This document shows, piece after piece, positions 17,854 to 26,463 of a stretch of DNA of 64,000 bases. How positions within the stretch are numbered: the stretch's first letter is position 1; each line of letters opens with the position of its first letter. Origin of the DNA: Actinobacteria bacterium OV320 (GTDB taxonomy: Bacteria > Actinomycetota > Actinomycetes > Streptomycetales > Streptomycetaceae); assembly GCA_001298545.1 (NCBI GenBank), contig LJCX01000029.1, forward strand, positions 186,001-250,000, in the 5' to 3' direction. The translations under genes and the position numbers were made by a program. The notes beneath the pieces were generated by a model that searched no databases, was not told where the DNA came from, and saw only the letters and a list, made by a program, of their open reading frames with translations.

Positions 17854-18879
17854 ATGCCTGACATATCCAGCCGGGTGCAGGAGTCCCGCGTGCCCCGTCA
17901 GCGGGGTGGCGCCGCACTCGTCTCTTATGTACTGCCCGTCTTCAACGAACAGGACGGGATCCGCCACTTCCACGAGGAGCTCGTGGCGGCACTGCGCGAA
18001 CGCCCCGAGTGCACCTTCGAGTTGGTGTACGTCGACGACGGCTCCGCCGACGGCACCTCGCTCATCCTGGAAGACATCGCGAAGAACGACCGGCGCGTCC
18101 GGGTCGTCGACTTCGCACGCAACTTCGGCCACCAGATGGCCATCACGGCCGGTATCGACGAGGCGCGCGGCGACGCCGTGATCGTCATGGACACCGACCT
18201 CCAGGATCCACCGAAGGTCAGCCTCCAGCTGATCGACGCCTGGCGGGACGGCGCGGAGATCGTGCACGCCCGTCGGCGCAGCCGTCAGGACACGCTCTTC
18301 AAGCGGGCCACCGCGCACGCCTACTACCGTCTGCTGCGGTCCTCCACCGAGGTGGACATCCCGCTGGACACCGGCGACTTCCGGCTGATGGACCGACGCG
18401 CCGCCGAAGAGCTGCGACGCTTCCGGGAGCGCAGCCGGTTCGTGCGCGGCATGGTCGCCTCGATGGGCTTCCGGCAGAGCGAGGTGCACTTCGACCGCGA
18501 CGAGCGGTTCGCCGGCGAGACCAAGTACCCGCTGCGCAAGATGGCGCGTCTCGCCATCGACGGCCTGACCGGCTTCTCCACCGCGCCCCTGCGGATGATC
18601 ACCAAGCTGGGTTTCGCGGTGCTCGCGCTCTCCCTCGTCGGCATCTGCTACGCGCTCGGCATGAAGGTGCTGCGGCCCGAGATCACCGTCTCCGGCTGGA
18701 CGATGCTGATGGTCGTCGTGCTGTTCATGGGCGGCGTGCAGATGCTGTCGCTCGGTGTGCTGGGCAGCTACATCGGACGGACGTACAACGAGGTGCAGGG
18801 GCGGCCCCTGTACACCGTGCGGCAGGTCATCTCGCACGACTCGGAGGCCGGCGCCGGCGGCAGCGGCCATGGCCACTGA
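17854..18879 (+). CDS. DPM1/ArnC-like glycosyltransferase (GT2)
   Basis: 341 residues. The GT-A domain opens ALVSYVLPVFNEQDGIRHF, with VYVDDGSADGT and VIVMDTDLQDPP as nucleotide-metal motifs, followed by two C-terminal membrane helices (LGFAVLALSLVGICYALGM; MLMVVVLFMGGVQMLSLGVLG). Proteins of this type transfer a sugar from a nucleotide donor to polyprenyl phosphate on the inner membrane face. First of three overlapping genes with a GtrA flippase and a flavoprotein, opening the glycan locus. Confidence 0.9.
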   Translation: MPDISSRVQESRVPRQRGGAALVSYVLPVFNEQDGIRHFHEELVAALRERPECTFELVYVDDGSADGTSLILEDIAKNDRRVRVVDFARNFGHQMAITAGIDEARGDAVIVMDTDLQDPPKVSLQLIDAWRDGAEIVHARRRSRQDTLFKRATAHAYYRLLRSSTEVDIPLDTGDFRLMDRRAAEELRRFRERSRFVRGMVASMGFRQSEVHFDRDERFAGETKYPLRKMARLAIDGLTGFSTAPLRMITKLGFAVLALSLVGICYALGMKVLRPEITVSGWTMLMVVVLFMGGVQMLSLGVLGSYIGRTYNEVQGRPLYTVRQVISHDSEAGAGGSGHGH

Positions 18880-19339
18880 GGACATGGTGCGGGCCGGCAC
18901 CCGTACGGGCACCGACGCCCCGGCCGGCGGCGACACCCCGCAGGACACCGGCACCGGCACCCGCACCCGCGACCTCCGGCAGCTGATCACCTACGCGCTG
19001 GTCGGCGGCAGCGGCGTCCTCCTCGACCTGGGCGCGTTCCTGCTGCTCTACAACGTGGCCGGCCTGCACGAGCAGGTCGCCAACGTGCTCTCCACCAGCC
19101 TCGGCATCACCAACAACTTCGTCCTGAACGCCCTGTTCACCTTCGGCAAGCGCGACCGTCTGCTGCTGCGCTATCTGCGCTTCTACGCCGTCGGCCTGAC
19201 CGGTATCGCCCTGACGTTCGTCCTGCTCGCGGTGTTCTCCCGAGGGCTCGGCATCGATCCGAACCTGGTGAAGGCGGGCTCCCTGCCGTTGGTGCTGGTC
19301 TTCCAGTTCGCGCTCAACAGAAAGTGGAGTTTCGCATGA
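18869..19339 (+). CDS. GtrA family flippase-like protein
   Basis: 156-residue protein with four predicted membrane helices: LITYALVGGSGVLLDLGAFLLLY; NVLSTSLGITNNFVLNALFTF; FYAVGLTGIALTFVLLAVF; AGSLPLVLVFQFALNRKWSFA. The TNNFVLNALFTF and ALNRKWSF pair is the GtrA signature. GtrA proteins are thought to flip polyprenyl-phosphate sugars. It overlaps the preceding glycosyltransferase by 11 bp and the next gene by ATGA, so all three are translationally linked. Confidence 0.9.
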   Translation: MATEDMVRAGTRTGTDAPAGGDTPQDTGTGTRTRDLRQLITYALVGGSGVLLDLGAFLLLYNVAGLHEQVANVLSTSLGITNNFVLNALFTFGKRDRLLLRYLRFYAVGLTGIALTFVLLAVFSRGLGIDPNLVKAGSLPLVLVFQFALNRKWSFA

Positions 19340-20604
19340 ACCTCGGCGTCATCGGCGCGGGAGCGACCGGCCTCACCGCCGCGTACGACGCGGTCAAGCG
19401 GGGCCACGCGGTCACCGTCCTGGAGGCCGCCGACGAACTCGGCGGGCTCGCCGCGTCCATCCCCGTCGGGGGAGTGCCGCTGGAGCGCTACTACCACCAC
19501 ATCTTCCGCAGCGACCGCTCGATGATCGAGCTCATCGAGGAACTGGGCCTGGGCGGCTCCCTGCGCTTCCACAGGACCACCACCGGTGTGTTCCGGGACG
19601 GGCGCATCCACCCCTTCAGCACGCCGCTGGAGATGCTGACCTCCCCGCTGTACGGCCTGCCCGCCGGTGTCCGCTTCGGTCTGTCGTCGGCCTGGCTGAA
19701 GCTCGTGCGCGACGGGGAGCGGTTCACCGACCGCACCGCCCTGAGCTGGCTGCGCAAATGGGCCGGGCGGCGCGCCACCGAGGCGGTCTGGGAGCCGCTG
19801 CTGCGCGGCAAGTTCGGCGACCGCGCCGACCAGGTGTCCATGGCCTGGCTGTGGGCGCGGGTCCACTGCCGCACCTTCGAACTCGGCTATATGGACGGCG
19901 GGTTCGAGCGGGTCTACGCGACGCTCGCCGACCGGATCGCCGAGCGCGGCGGCAAGGTCGAGTTCGGCAAGCGGATGGAGACGATCCGTCAGGACGGCGA
20001 CGACGGGCAGGTCACCGTGCGCACCGCCGACGGCGCCTCGTACGCCTTCGACCATCTGATCGTCACCACGGCGCAGCCCGCCTTCGCCAAGGCCGCCGAC
20101 GTGCCGGCCGACGACGCCGTCTGGCGCAACCAGTACCTGGGCGCGACCTGCTTCGTGCTGGAGCTGGACCGCAGCGCCATCCCGTACTACTGGCTCAACA
20201 TCAACGAGCCCGACTTCCCCTTCCTGGCGGTCGTCGAGCACACGCAGATGATCGACCCGGCGCGGTACGGGGGCCGTCACATCCTCTACGTGGGCAACTA
20301 CGTCGAGCGTGACGACCGGCGCTTCACCACCGAGCCGGCCGAGCTGCTGGAGCGGTTCCTGCCGTGGCTCCAGCGGGTGAACCCGGAGTTCGACCGGTCC
20401 TGGATCAAGGACTGGCACTTCTCGCGGGCGCCCTTCGCCCAGCCCGTGGTCACGCCCGAGTACAAGGCGCTGATCCCCGGCCACGAGACCCATCTCAGCG
20501 GGGTGACCCTCGCGACGATGGCGCAGATCTACCCGCAGGACCGGGGGCAGAGCTACTCGGTGGAACTGGGGCACAAGGCGGCGCGCATCGCGGGAGTGGC
20601 CTGA
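19336..20604 (+). CDS. FAD/NAD(P)-dependent oxidoreductase, UDP-galactopyranose-mutase-like
   Basis: 422 residues. N-terminal dinucleotide motif MNLGVIGAGATGLTAAYDAVKRG with EAADELGGLAASI. Then LERYYHHIFRSDRSMIELIEELGL, WEPLLRGKFGDRADQVSMAWLWAR and, near the C-terminus, GVTLATMAQIYPQDRGQSYSVE. Related to amine-oxidase/protoporphyrinogen-oxidase and UGM-like flavoproteins found with GtrA and GT2 genes in glycan clusters. A role in modifying a lipid- or nucleotide-linked sugar is inferred. Start ATG overlaps gtrA; a strong terminator follows. Confidence 0.82.
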   Translation: MNLGVIGAGATGLTAAYDAVKRGHAVTVLEAADELGGLAASIPVGGVPLERYYHHIFRSDRSMIELIEELGLGGSLRFHRTTTGVFRDGRIHPFSTPLEMLTSPLYGLPAGVRFGLSSAWLKLVRDGERFTDRTALSWLRKWAGRRATEAVWEPLLRGKFGDRADQVSMAWLWARVHCRTFELGYMDGGFERVYATLADRIAERGGKVEFGKRMETIRQDGDDGQVTVRTADGASYAFDHLIVTTAQPAFAKAADVPADDAVWRNQYLGATCFVLELDRSAIPYYWLNINEPDFPFLAVVEHTQMIDPARYGGRHILYVGNYVERDDRRFTTEPAELLERFLPWLQRVNPEFDRSWIKDWHFSRAPFAQPVVTPEYKALIPGHETHLSGVTLATMAQIYPQDRGQSYSVELGHKAARIAGVA

Positions 20605-20622
20605 CCCGGCCCGCCGCACGGA

Positions 20623-20662
20623 GGAACGGCCCCGGCGGGGAGTTCACCGCCGGGGCCGTTCC
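20623..20662. terminator. Bidirectional terminator
   Basis: A perfect 16-bp stem (GGAACGGCCCCGGCGG / CCGCCGGGGCCGTTCC) with an 8-nt loop between two convergent genes. It can end transcripts from both sides. Confidence 0.85.
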
Positions 20663-20679
20663 TGTGCGCCGTACCTGCC

Positions 20680-22416
20680 TCAGCGGCGTGCGGTGCACAC
20701 CACGAGCTGCTGCCCCTCCGGCTCGGGGCACTTGTACGCCCTGCGGATGTCGGCGGCGATCCGCGGGTCGATGATGCCGAGCGACAGCCAGCTGGGCTGG
20801 TAGACGGCATAGGCCGCCGGGTGCTCCTGCGTGATGCAGCGCACGTTCTCCCGGGTCGACTCCAGCGAGGGCACGTCGGTGAGCTGCTTGGGCACGTTGA
20901 AGAAGGTGGGGAAGGGATACCGGCAGGCGGTCGGGTGGCCGATGTAGTACGCCTGCTGGCCGAAGGTCAGGTACAGCACGGGCGCGCCGTCCGGGAGCCG
21001 GGCGTCCACCCGCTCGGCCGCCGCTCGCGCCGACCGCGCCTGTTCCTTGAGCTCCGCGTTGGTCGTGACGATCCGCCCCTCGATCACGCGGACCCCGGAC
21101 AGGGGCCACACGGTCGCGGCCAGGCACACGACGACCGCGAGGACCGGCAGGGCGACCGGAACGCGGAGGGCGCGCGGGCGCGGTGCCCGCACCCACAGCA
21201 GGTCCATCACCCCGGCGAGGAGCGCCGCCGCCGAGGCGAGCCACGCGACGACGTCCGTGTCCACGTCCGCACGGACGAGGGCGAGCAGCGGGGCCAGTGC
21301 CCCGTACACCAGGGCGAGCACGGTGAGGCACAGCGGAGGCCGGCCGTGCGCGCCGTACCAGCGGCCGATCGCGAGAGCGGTCAGGGCCGCGGCCACCACC
21401 GGCAGGCTCTCGCCGTGGTAGGCGAACCAGTTGCCCTGGTAGACCACGACGGCCAGACCGACGACCAGGAGCAGCAGCGTGACGAGCACGGCCTCGACGC
21501 GCTGCCGGCGTGACGCAAGCGTGGCGGCGAACAGCAGCAGCGCACCGGGCAGCAGCGCGAGCACCGGCGTCACCGCGATCCGGTCGCCCAGGTAGTCGGC
21601 GGTCCGCAGCAGCAGGTCGGAGGCGACGATCGGGTCCTTGCCGAGCGCGTGCGCGTTGATGTGCGGCATGTCGCGCAGCCACTGGAGCTCGCGCGAGCCC
21701 GACCAGGCGCTGACCGCGAACAGCAGGCCGGTGCCGACGGCGGTCGCGGCGGCGAGCAGCAGGCCCCGTGTCCGGTCCACGGCGAGGACCACGAGGAGCG
21801 CCATCGCGGCGGTGCCCGCGGTGGAGAACTTCATCAGCACGGCGAGACCGAGCGGCAGCGCGCCGAGCGCGGCGGCCTGCCAGCGGCCGCGGACACCCAG
21901 CGCGGCGGCGACGCCGACCGTCGCGAAGACGATCGCGAACCACTCCGGCTGCAGGTAGTCGATGACGGGCGCGAAGGCCAGCGTGAGGGCGATCAGGCCC
22001 GAGACGAGCAGCGCGTCCCGCTCGGGCATACGGCGGCGCAGGCTCCGGTGCAGCAGCAGACCGGCGGCCGCGCACAGGGCGATGCCGATGAGCCGCAGGA
22101 GGGCCTCGCGCACCGCGTTCGAGCCGCCGGTGACGGAGTCCAGACCGTCGAGCAACCAGCGGTAGAAGAAGGGCCGGTGGGCGAATATCTCGGACGGGGA
22201 GAGTCCGCTCGCCCCCGTCGTCCGCAGGGCGGCGAGTACATAGCGGATGTCGAGAAAGACACCGGCGGTGAGGGTCGTCCAGATCAGCAGCGCGGCGGTG
22301 GTGAGGGCGGTGGTCCACCCCGCGGGGGAGGCGAGGCGCAGCCGACGCGATGCCGGTCCGTGCGGACTCCGCCCGCGCCGCTCGGCGGGCGGAGGTGCGG
22401 TGGATATGTCGGTCAC
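20680..22416 (-). CDS. Polytopic membrane glycosyltransferase-like protein (GT-C type)
   Basis: 578 residues with about ten membrane helices after a polar, Pro/Arg-rich N-terminus, and a C-terminal soluble domain of about 130 residues. The first loop has the family look of GT-C enzymes (FAHRPFFYRWLLDGLD), followed by LIALTLAFAPVIDYLQPEWFAIVF. The outer domain includes GAPVLYLTFGQQAYYIGHPTACRYPFPTF. It probably uses a polyprenyl-phosphate sugar, perhaps one made by the upstream DPM1-like enzyme (inferred). GTG start 22416. Divergent from the GT2-A gene. Confidence 0.75.
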   Translation of the reverse strand: MTDISTAPPPAERRGRSPHGPASRRLRLASPAGWTTALTTAALLIWTTLTAGVFLDIRYVLAALRTTGASGLSPSEIFAHRPFFYRWLLDGLDSVTGGSNAVREALLRLIGIALCAAAGLLLHRSLRRRMPERDALLVSGLIALTLAFAPVIDYLQPEWFAIVFATVGVAAALGVRGRWQAAALGALPLGLAVLMKFSTAGTAAMALLVVLAVDRTRGLLLAAATAVGTGLLFAVSAWSGSRELQWLRDMPHINAHALGKDPIVASDLLLRTADYLGDRIAVTPVLALLPGALLLFAATLASRRQRVEAVLVTLLLLVVGLAVVVYQGNWFAYHGESLPVVAAALTALAIGRWYGAHGRPPLCLTVLALVYGALAPLLALVRADVDTDVVAWLASAAALLAGVMDLLWVRAPRPRALRVPVALPVLAVVVCLAATVWPLSGVRVIEGRIVTTNAELKEQARSARAAAERVDARLPDGAPVLYLTFGQQAYYIGHPTACRYPFPTFFNVPKQLTDVPSLESTRENVRCITQEHPAAYAVYQPSWLSLGIIDPRIAADIRRAYKCPEPEGQQLVVCTARR

Positions 22417-22567
22417 GTGCGCGAACGTAGCATCGAATTCCGCGAGAATTACGGGGTGATGAAAAGGGGAGGCGCCGGCTCACCCGTTCTTCATCTGCCA
22501 TTTCCCGACCCGATCCGGATGTCACGCCGAATTCACCTGAGGGTCGGCGACGGGACATGCGGAAGCT

Positions 22568-22587
22568 GATCCTACTTTCTTAGGATC
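22568..22587. promoter_or_regulatory. 20-bp dyad upstream of GT2-A
   Basis: GATCCTACTTTCTTAGGATC has perfect 7-bp arms and a 6-bp spacer. It sits in an unusually AT-rich patch 35 bp before the GT2-A start. An operator or transcript-start hairpin is possible. Confidence 0.45.
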
Positions 22588-22622
22588 ACTTGACTTTCCG
22601 CTGAGAATCCAGGTGCGCACTC

Positions 22623-23606
22623 GTGGCCAACACACCGACCCTGTCCGTCGTCGTCCCCTGCTACAACATCGAGTCATATCTACCCGAGACGGTGACCAGT
22701 CTGGTCAACAATGCGCGGGACGACTTCGAGTTCATCTTCGTCGAGGACAGATCCACCAAGGACAGGACCTACGAGGCGCTCCTCGCCCTGACGGAGCGGC
22801 TGGGGAACAGCCGGGTGATCCGGCACGAGCACAACGGCGGACTGGCCACCGCGCGCAACACCGGCATCGACCTCGCGGAAGGCCGCTACCTCACCTTCCT
22901 CGACGGCGACGACTGGCTCGCGCCCGGCTATCTGGCCCGGCTGGTGGACGTCGTCGAGCGCTTCGACGTCGACTTCGTCCGCACCGACCACGTACAGGTC
23001 ACCGGTGTCGAGCGGGCCGTCCACCGGGCTCCCGAGGGCCGCCGCCACACCCCGCTCGACCCGCGCACCTCGATCCTCCCCGTCGACGACACCACGATGG
23101 TCGACTATCCGTACGCCTGGGCCGGCGTCTACCACCGCCGCCTCCTGGACCGGGGCATGCTCCGCTTCCACGACGGGCTGCGCACCGCCGAGGACCGGCC
23201 GTGGATCTGGGACCTGCACCGCAGGGCGGAGTCCTACGTCGTCGCCAGCCTGCACGGGGTCTTCTACCGCCGGGGCATCGCCAGTTCGCTCACCCAGATC
23301 GGCGACGTGCGCCAGCTGGACTTCTTCCGCTCCTTCGACCTCGTCCTCGCCGAACTCGCCGACGATCCCGAGGCCGACCGGCTGCGCGGGAAGGCGCTGC
23401 GCAACTTCTGCGTCGTCATCGCCCACCAGCTGATCGACCGGCGCCGGTTCGAGCGCAGTGTCGCCGCGCAGCTGAAGCGGCTGGCCGCCGAGGCGCTCGG
23501 CGCGATGAGCGAGGAGGAGCTGAGCGAGGCCGTGGTGGGGATGGGCGAGGAACGTGTCCAGGTGCTGCGCCGGGTCCGCGGCGGTATGAAGGGTGTGGCG
23601 GCATGA
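22623..23606 (+). CDS. GT2 glycosyltransferase, pair A
   Basis: 327 residues from GTG 22623. GT-A fold: TLSVVVPCYNIESYLPETV, FIFVEDRSTKDRTYEAL, LATARNTGIDLAEGRYLTFLDGDDWLAPGY (the DGDD metal/nucleotide motif at about residue 96). A distinctive second half, FVRTDHVQVTG, TAEDRPWIWDLHR and RRGIASSLTQIGDVRQLDFF, is shared closely with the pair B protein at 27816-28796. Its stop overlaps the polysialyltransferase-like gene as ATGA. It likely primes or branches the polymer made by that partner. Confidence 0.9.
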   Translation: MANTPTLSVVVPCYNIESYLPETVTSLVNNARDDFEFIFVEDRSTKDRTYEALLALTERLGNSRVIRHEHNGGLATARNTGIDLAEGRYLTFLDGDDWLAPGYLARLVDVVERFDVDFVRTDHVQVTGVERAVHRAPEGRRHTPLDPRTSILPVDDTTMVDYPYAWAGVYHRRLLDRGMLRFHDGLRTAEDRPWIWDLHRRAESYVVASLHGVFYRRGIASSLTQIGDVRQLDFFRSFDLVLAELADDPEADRLRGKALRNFCVVIAHQLIDRRRFERSVAAQLKRLAAEALGAMSEEELSEAVVGMGEERVQVLRRVRGGMKGVAA

Positions 23607-24952
23607 TCCAGATATTCTGCTCGGCCACCCAGTACGCGGCCGCGACCGTCACCGCCGCGATCCGCGCCGGCCGGTTCGGCCCGCGCGAGGGCGTCCGCCG
23701 CATCCTCGTCGTCAGCAACACGGCCGCCGCGCCCGAGGTCTCCACCCCACTGGACCGGATGGCCGGCTTCGAGAAGCTGCGCCCCGAGTTCGACCAGGTG
23801 TACTCCTGGAACGAGTTCATCTCCCCGCACCACCCGGCCGGCTGGTCGCCGCGCGCCCAGGACACCCGGCTCTGGGAGAAGGCCGTACGCCTCGCCTGGG
23901 ACCTGGGCGAGGAACCGGTCGAGATCGCCTGCGAGTCCATCCAGGCCAACCCGTCCCGCGCGATCGCCGACATCTTCGCGGACAGCCCGATCCACGTGTA
24001 CGCGGACGGACTGATGAGCTACGGCCCGACCCGCAACCGCATCCCGCACGGCATGAGCAGCCGCATCACCCGCGTGCTCCACCTCGACCTGGTGCCCGGA
24101 CTGCGGCCGATGCTCCTGTCCGAGTACGGCGTCCGGCCCGAGGCCGTGCCGGGCGAGGCGATGGTCGACGTCCTCGCGCAGATCGGCGAGTCCGGCGCCG
24201 GCGTCCTCGCCGAGCGGCTCCCGGCCGACCACCGCGCCACCGCCGTGCTCCTCGGCCAGTACCTCTCCGCGATCGACCTGATCACCCAGGACGAGGAGGA
24301 GCGGCTGCACGTCCGCATGCTGCGTGCAGCCGCCCGCGCGGGTCACCGGGACGTGCTGTTCAAGCCGCACCCCAGCGCGCCCGCCGTCTACAGCGAGTCC
24401 CTGGAGGCGGCCGCCGGTGAACTCGGCGTGCGGCTCACCGTGCTGAACGAACCGATCCTCGCCGAGACGGTCTTCGCCTTCCTGAAGCCGAAGCTCGTCA
24501 TCGGCTGCTTCTCCACGGCACTGATGACCGCCGCCGCCTTCTACGGCATTCCCGTCGCCCGGGTCGGCACGGAACTGCTCCTGGACCGCATCACGCCGTA
24601 CGAGAACAGCAACCGCGTCCCGCTCACCATCATCGACGCGGCGCTGCCCGACGCGGAGCACGCGGAGCTCGGCGCCCCGCTCGAACTGGCGGGGGCGGCC
24701 GAGCGACTGACGCCGCTGATCCGGGCCGTGGGGTACTGCATGCAGTCCCGCAAGTACCACGGCCTGCGCGCCGAGGCGGTCGCCTGGCTCGCCGCGCATC
24801 TCGCCGAACGGTCCCCGTACCAGCGCTACTTCAAGCGCCGCCGCCTCACCAGCCTGCGCCTCCCCGGCGGCGGCCCGATCCGCGCCGAGGCCCTGCGCCG
24901 CCACCCGGCGGTACGCCGTGCGGTACGCCGGCTGCGGCAGACGGCGCAATAG
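23603..24952 (+). CDS. Alpha-2,8-polysialyltransferase-family protein, pair A
   Basis: 449 residues. Opens MIQIFCSATQYAAATVTAAI, the GT-B N-terminal strand and helix. Family motifs: SWNEFISPHHP, ACESIQANPSRAIADIF, HVYADGLMSYGPTRNRIP, the HP motif in FKPHPSAPAVYSE (about 250) and the S(x)ST-type motif in IGCFSTALMTAAAFYG (about 300), then YENSNRVPLTI. Bacterial polysialyltransferases use CMP-sialic acid, and a CMP-nonulosonate synthetase is encoded in this locus. It probably polymerises a nonulosonic acid. Cytoplasmic; no membrane helix. Confidence 0.85.
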   Translation: MIQIFCSATQYAAATVTAAIRAGRFGPREGVRRILVVSNTAAAPEVSTPLDRMAGFEKLRPEFDQVYSWNEFISPHHPAGWSPRAQDTRLWEKAVRLAWDLGEEPVEIACESIQANPSRAIADIFADSPIHVYADGLMSYGPTRNRIPHGMSSRITRVLHLDLVPGLRPMLLSEYGVRPEAVPGEAMVDVLAQIGESGAGVLAERLPADHRATAVLLGQYLSAIDLITQDEEERLHVRMLRAAARAGHRDVLFKPHPSAPAVYSESLEAAAGELGVRLTVLNEPILAETVFAFLKPKLVIGCFSTALMTAAAFYGIPVARVGTELLLDRITPYENSNRVPLTIIDAALPDAEHAELGAPLELAGAAERLTPLIRAVGYCMQSRKYHGLRAEAVAWLAAHLAERSPYQRYFKRRRLTSLRLPGGGPIRAEALRRHPAVRRAVRRLRQTAQ

Positions 24953-24980
24953 CGGCGGAGTGGGTGAGCGGGGACGCGCA

Positions 24981-25056
24981 GCGCCCCGCTCAGGGGCGCG
25001 GGGCTCTGTCGATCTGCGGCTCCGCCGCGTGGGCGCGACCTGCCACGACGGTGCCG
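24981..25056 (+). repeat. Dispersed Streptomyces intergenic repeat, copy 2
   Basis: Begins with GCGCCCC-N5-GGGGCGC, then GGGGCTCTGTCGATCTGCGG, a GCGGC-TCC-GCCGC hairpin and GTGGGCGCGACC...CCACGACGG. I recognise this string from many Streptomyces intergenic regions. A rearranged reverse copy is at 3694-3741. Here it lies between convergent genes, where its hairpins could terminate transcription both ways. Confidence 0.65.
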
Positions 25057-25101
25057 CGGACGGCTTACGGCGTACCGCGGCACCGCCGGACGCCGGACCG
25101 C

Positions 25102-26250
25102 TCAAGCCCGCCGCACGGCGAGCGCCCGCTTCAGCCGTGGCCCGACCGGCTTCTCCACGAACCGGTGCAGGAGCCAGGCGATACCGAGCATGGACAAGAC
25201 GGTCGTCCCGAACGTCAGCCACGCGTTCAGACCGAAGTCGCGGTACAGCACCCGGATGAAGAACCAGCCCAGGTGCTCGTGGATCAGATAGAAGGGGTAC
25301 GTCAGCGCCCCGGCCACCGTCAGCCAGCGCCAGTTCGCCCGGCTCGTCCAGCCCAGGGCCACCGCGGCGACGGCGACGAAGGCGACGAGGACGATCAGCT
25401 GGATGACGTACGGACTGCGGTGGAACTGGCCCTGCGGGCCGGGGTGCCACAGGGCCGTGACCGAGTAGCGCTGGCCGAGCAGGAAGCTGAAGCCGACGAT
25501 GCCCCACAGCAGCAGGTCGTTGCCGAAGCGGTGGATCAGGTAGAAGGCCAGACCGCCGATGAAGTACGGGGCGTGGTCACGCATCACCAGCTCGTCGGTC
25601 AGCGGGTTGTCGGCGACCCGGGCGAAGACGCCGGCCAGCGTCCACAGGCAGCAGAAGATCACCACCCTGCGGTAGGTGACGCCCCGCCAGACCACGAACA
25701 GCGCGAACAGGGCGTAGAAGCGCACCTCCACCCAGAGCGTCCAGTCCACGCCCAGCACCCGGGGCACACCCATCGGCTGCTGGAGCATGGTGAGGTTGGT
25801 GAGGATCTCGTCCGAGCGCAGCGGCGAGGCCACCACCGGCAGGATCAGGCCCGCGGCGGTGACCAGGACGATCGCCGCCCAGTACGCCGGGTACAGCCGG
25901 GCGACCCGGGAGCGGAAGAAGTCCCCCGTGCTCCGGCCCCAGCTGCTCATGCAGATCACGAACCCGCTGATCAGGAAGAAGAACTGCACGCCCAGGCTGC
26001 CGTAGGTGGCGAACTGCGACAGCGTCGGGAACTTCTGGCCGGGGGACTGGTGCCAGGACTGCGCGACCTCGCCGTTCTTGCCGGCGTAGTGGTAGAAGCA
26101 GACCATCAGGGCCGCCAGCAGGCGCAGCCCGTCCAGGGCCCGCAGCCGGCTCTCCGCCCGGGGCCGGACCGGCGCCCGGTCGGGGAGGGGAAGGTTCAGC
26201 CGGAGTGCCGGTGTCGGGGCCGGTGCCGCCGCCTGGTCAGCCGCGCTCAT
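25102..26250 (-). CDS. Acyltransferase family 3 membrane protein (OafA-like)
   Basis: 382 residues from ATG 26250, chosen because GGAAGG lies 9 nt upstream; ATG 26274 would add eight residues. About ten membrane helices. Family motifs: SRLRALDGLRLLAALMVCFYHYAG at the first helix (H-containing active-site region), FFLISGFVICMSSWGRS, FFRSRVARLYPAYW and PFYLIHEHLGWFF. Such enzymes O-acylate surface sugars. It lies between the two GT2/polysialyltransferase pairs, so O-acetylation of their polymer is a reasonable inference. Confidence 0.88.
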   Translation of the reverse strand: MSAADQAAAPAPTPALRLNLPLPDRAPVRPRAESRLRALDGLRLLAALMVCFYHYAGKNGEVAQSWHQSPGQKFPTLSQFATYGSLGVQFFFLISGFVICMSSWGRSTGDFFRSRVARLYPAYWAAIVLVTAAGLILPVVASPLRSDEILTNLTMLQQPMGVPRVLGVDWTLWVEVRFYALFALFVVWRGVTYRRVVIFCCLWTLAGVFARVADNPLTDELVMRDHAPYFIGGLAFYLIHRFGNDLLLWGIVGFSFLLGQRYSVTALWHPGPQGQFHRSPYVIQLIVLVAFVAVAAVALGWTSRANWRWLTVAGALTYPFYLIHEHLGWFFIRVLYRDFGLNAWLTFGTTVLSMLGIAWLLHRFVEKPVGPRLKRALAVRRA

Positions 26251-26281
26251 CCTGGGACCTTCCGTGGGAGTCATGAGAGGT

Positions 26282-26327
26282 GTTCCGTCGTGCGGGACGG
26301 CCGTGGCCGTCGGCTCGACGACGGAAC
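26282..26327. promoter_or_regulatory. Nested dyad in the acyltransferase leader
   Basis: Outer arms GTTCCGTCGT/ACGACGGAAC (10 bp, perfect) enclose inner arms GACGGCC/GGCCGTC (7 bp, perfect). It lies 32 bp upstream of the chosen acyltransferase start (8 bp before the alternative). It may be an operator or an RNA hairpin affecting expression. Confidence 0.5.
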
Positions 26328-26425
26328 GCTATGCAGCTCCGACAAGTCCGGGATGAGTGACGGCTGACTCGCCGGCGGCGCCAGAATGACGATCGGATGA
26401 ACAGCTGTCCCGGTATGTCATGTTT

Positions 26426-26444
26426 CCGGTCGTGGAGTGACCGG
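26426..26444 (-). terminator. Hairpin after polysialyltransferase B
   Basis: CCGGTC-N7-GACCGG, 20 nt past the stop codon of the minus-strand pair B gene. A modest terminator candidate. Confidence 0.4.
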
Positions 26445-26463
26445 CACACCGGAGACGCGACCG

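Noticed and set aside
23264..25507. 747-codon minus-strand frame across pair A
   Set aside because: Antisense to the clear polysialyltransferase-like and GT2 genes, with no recognisable domain.
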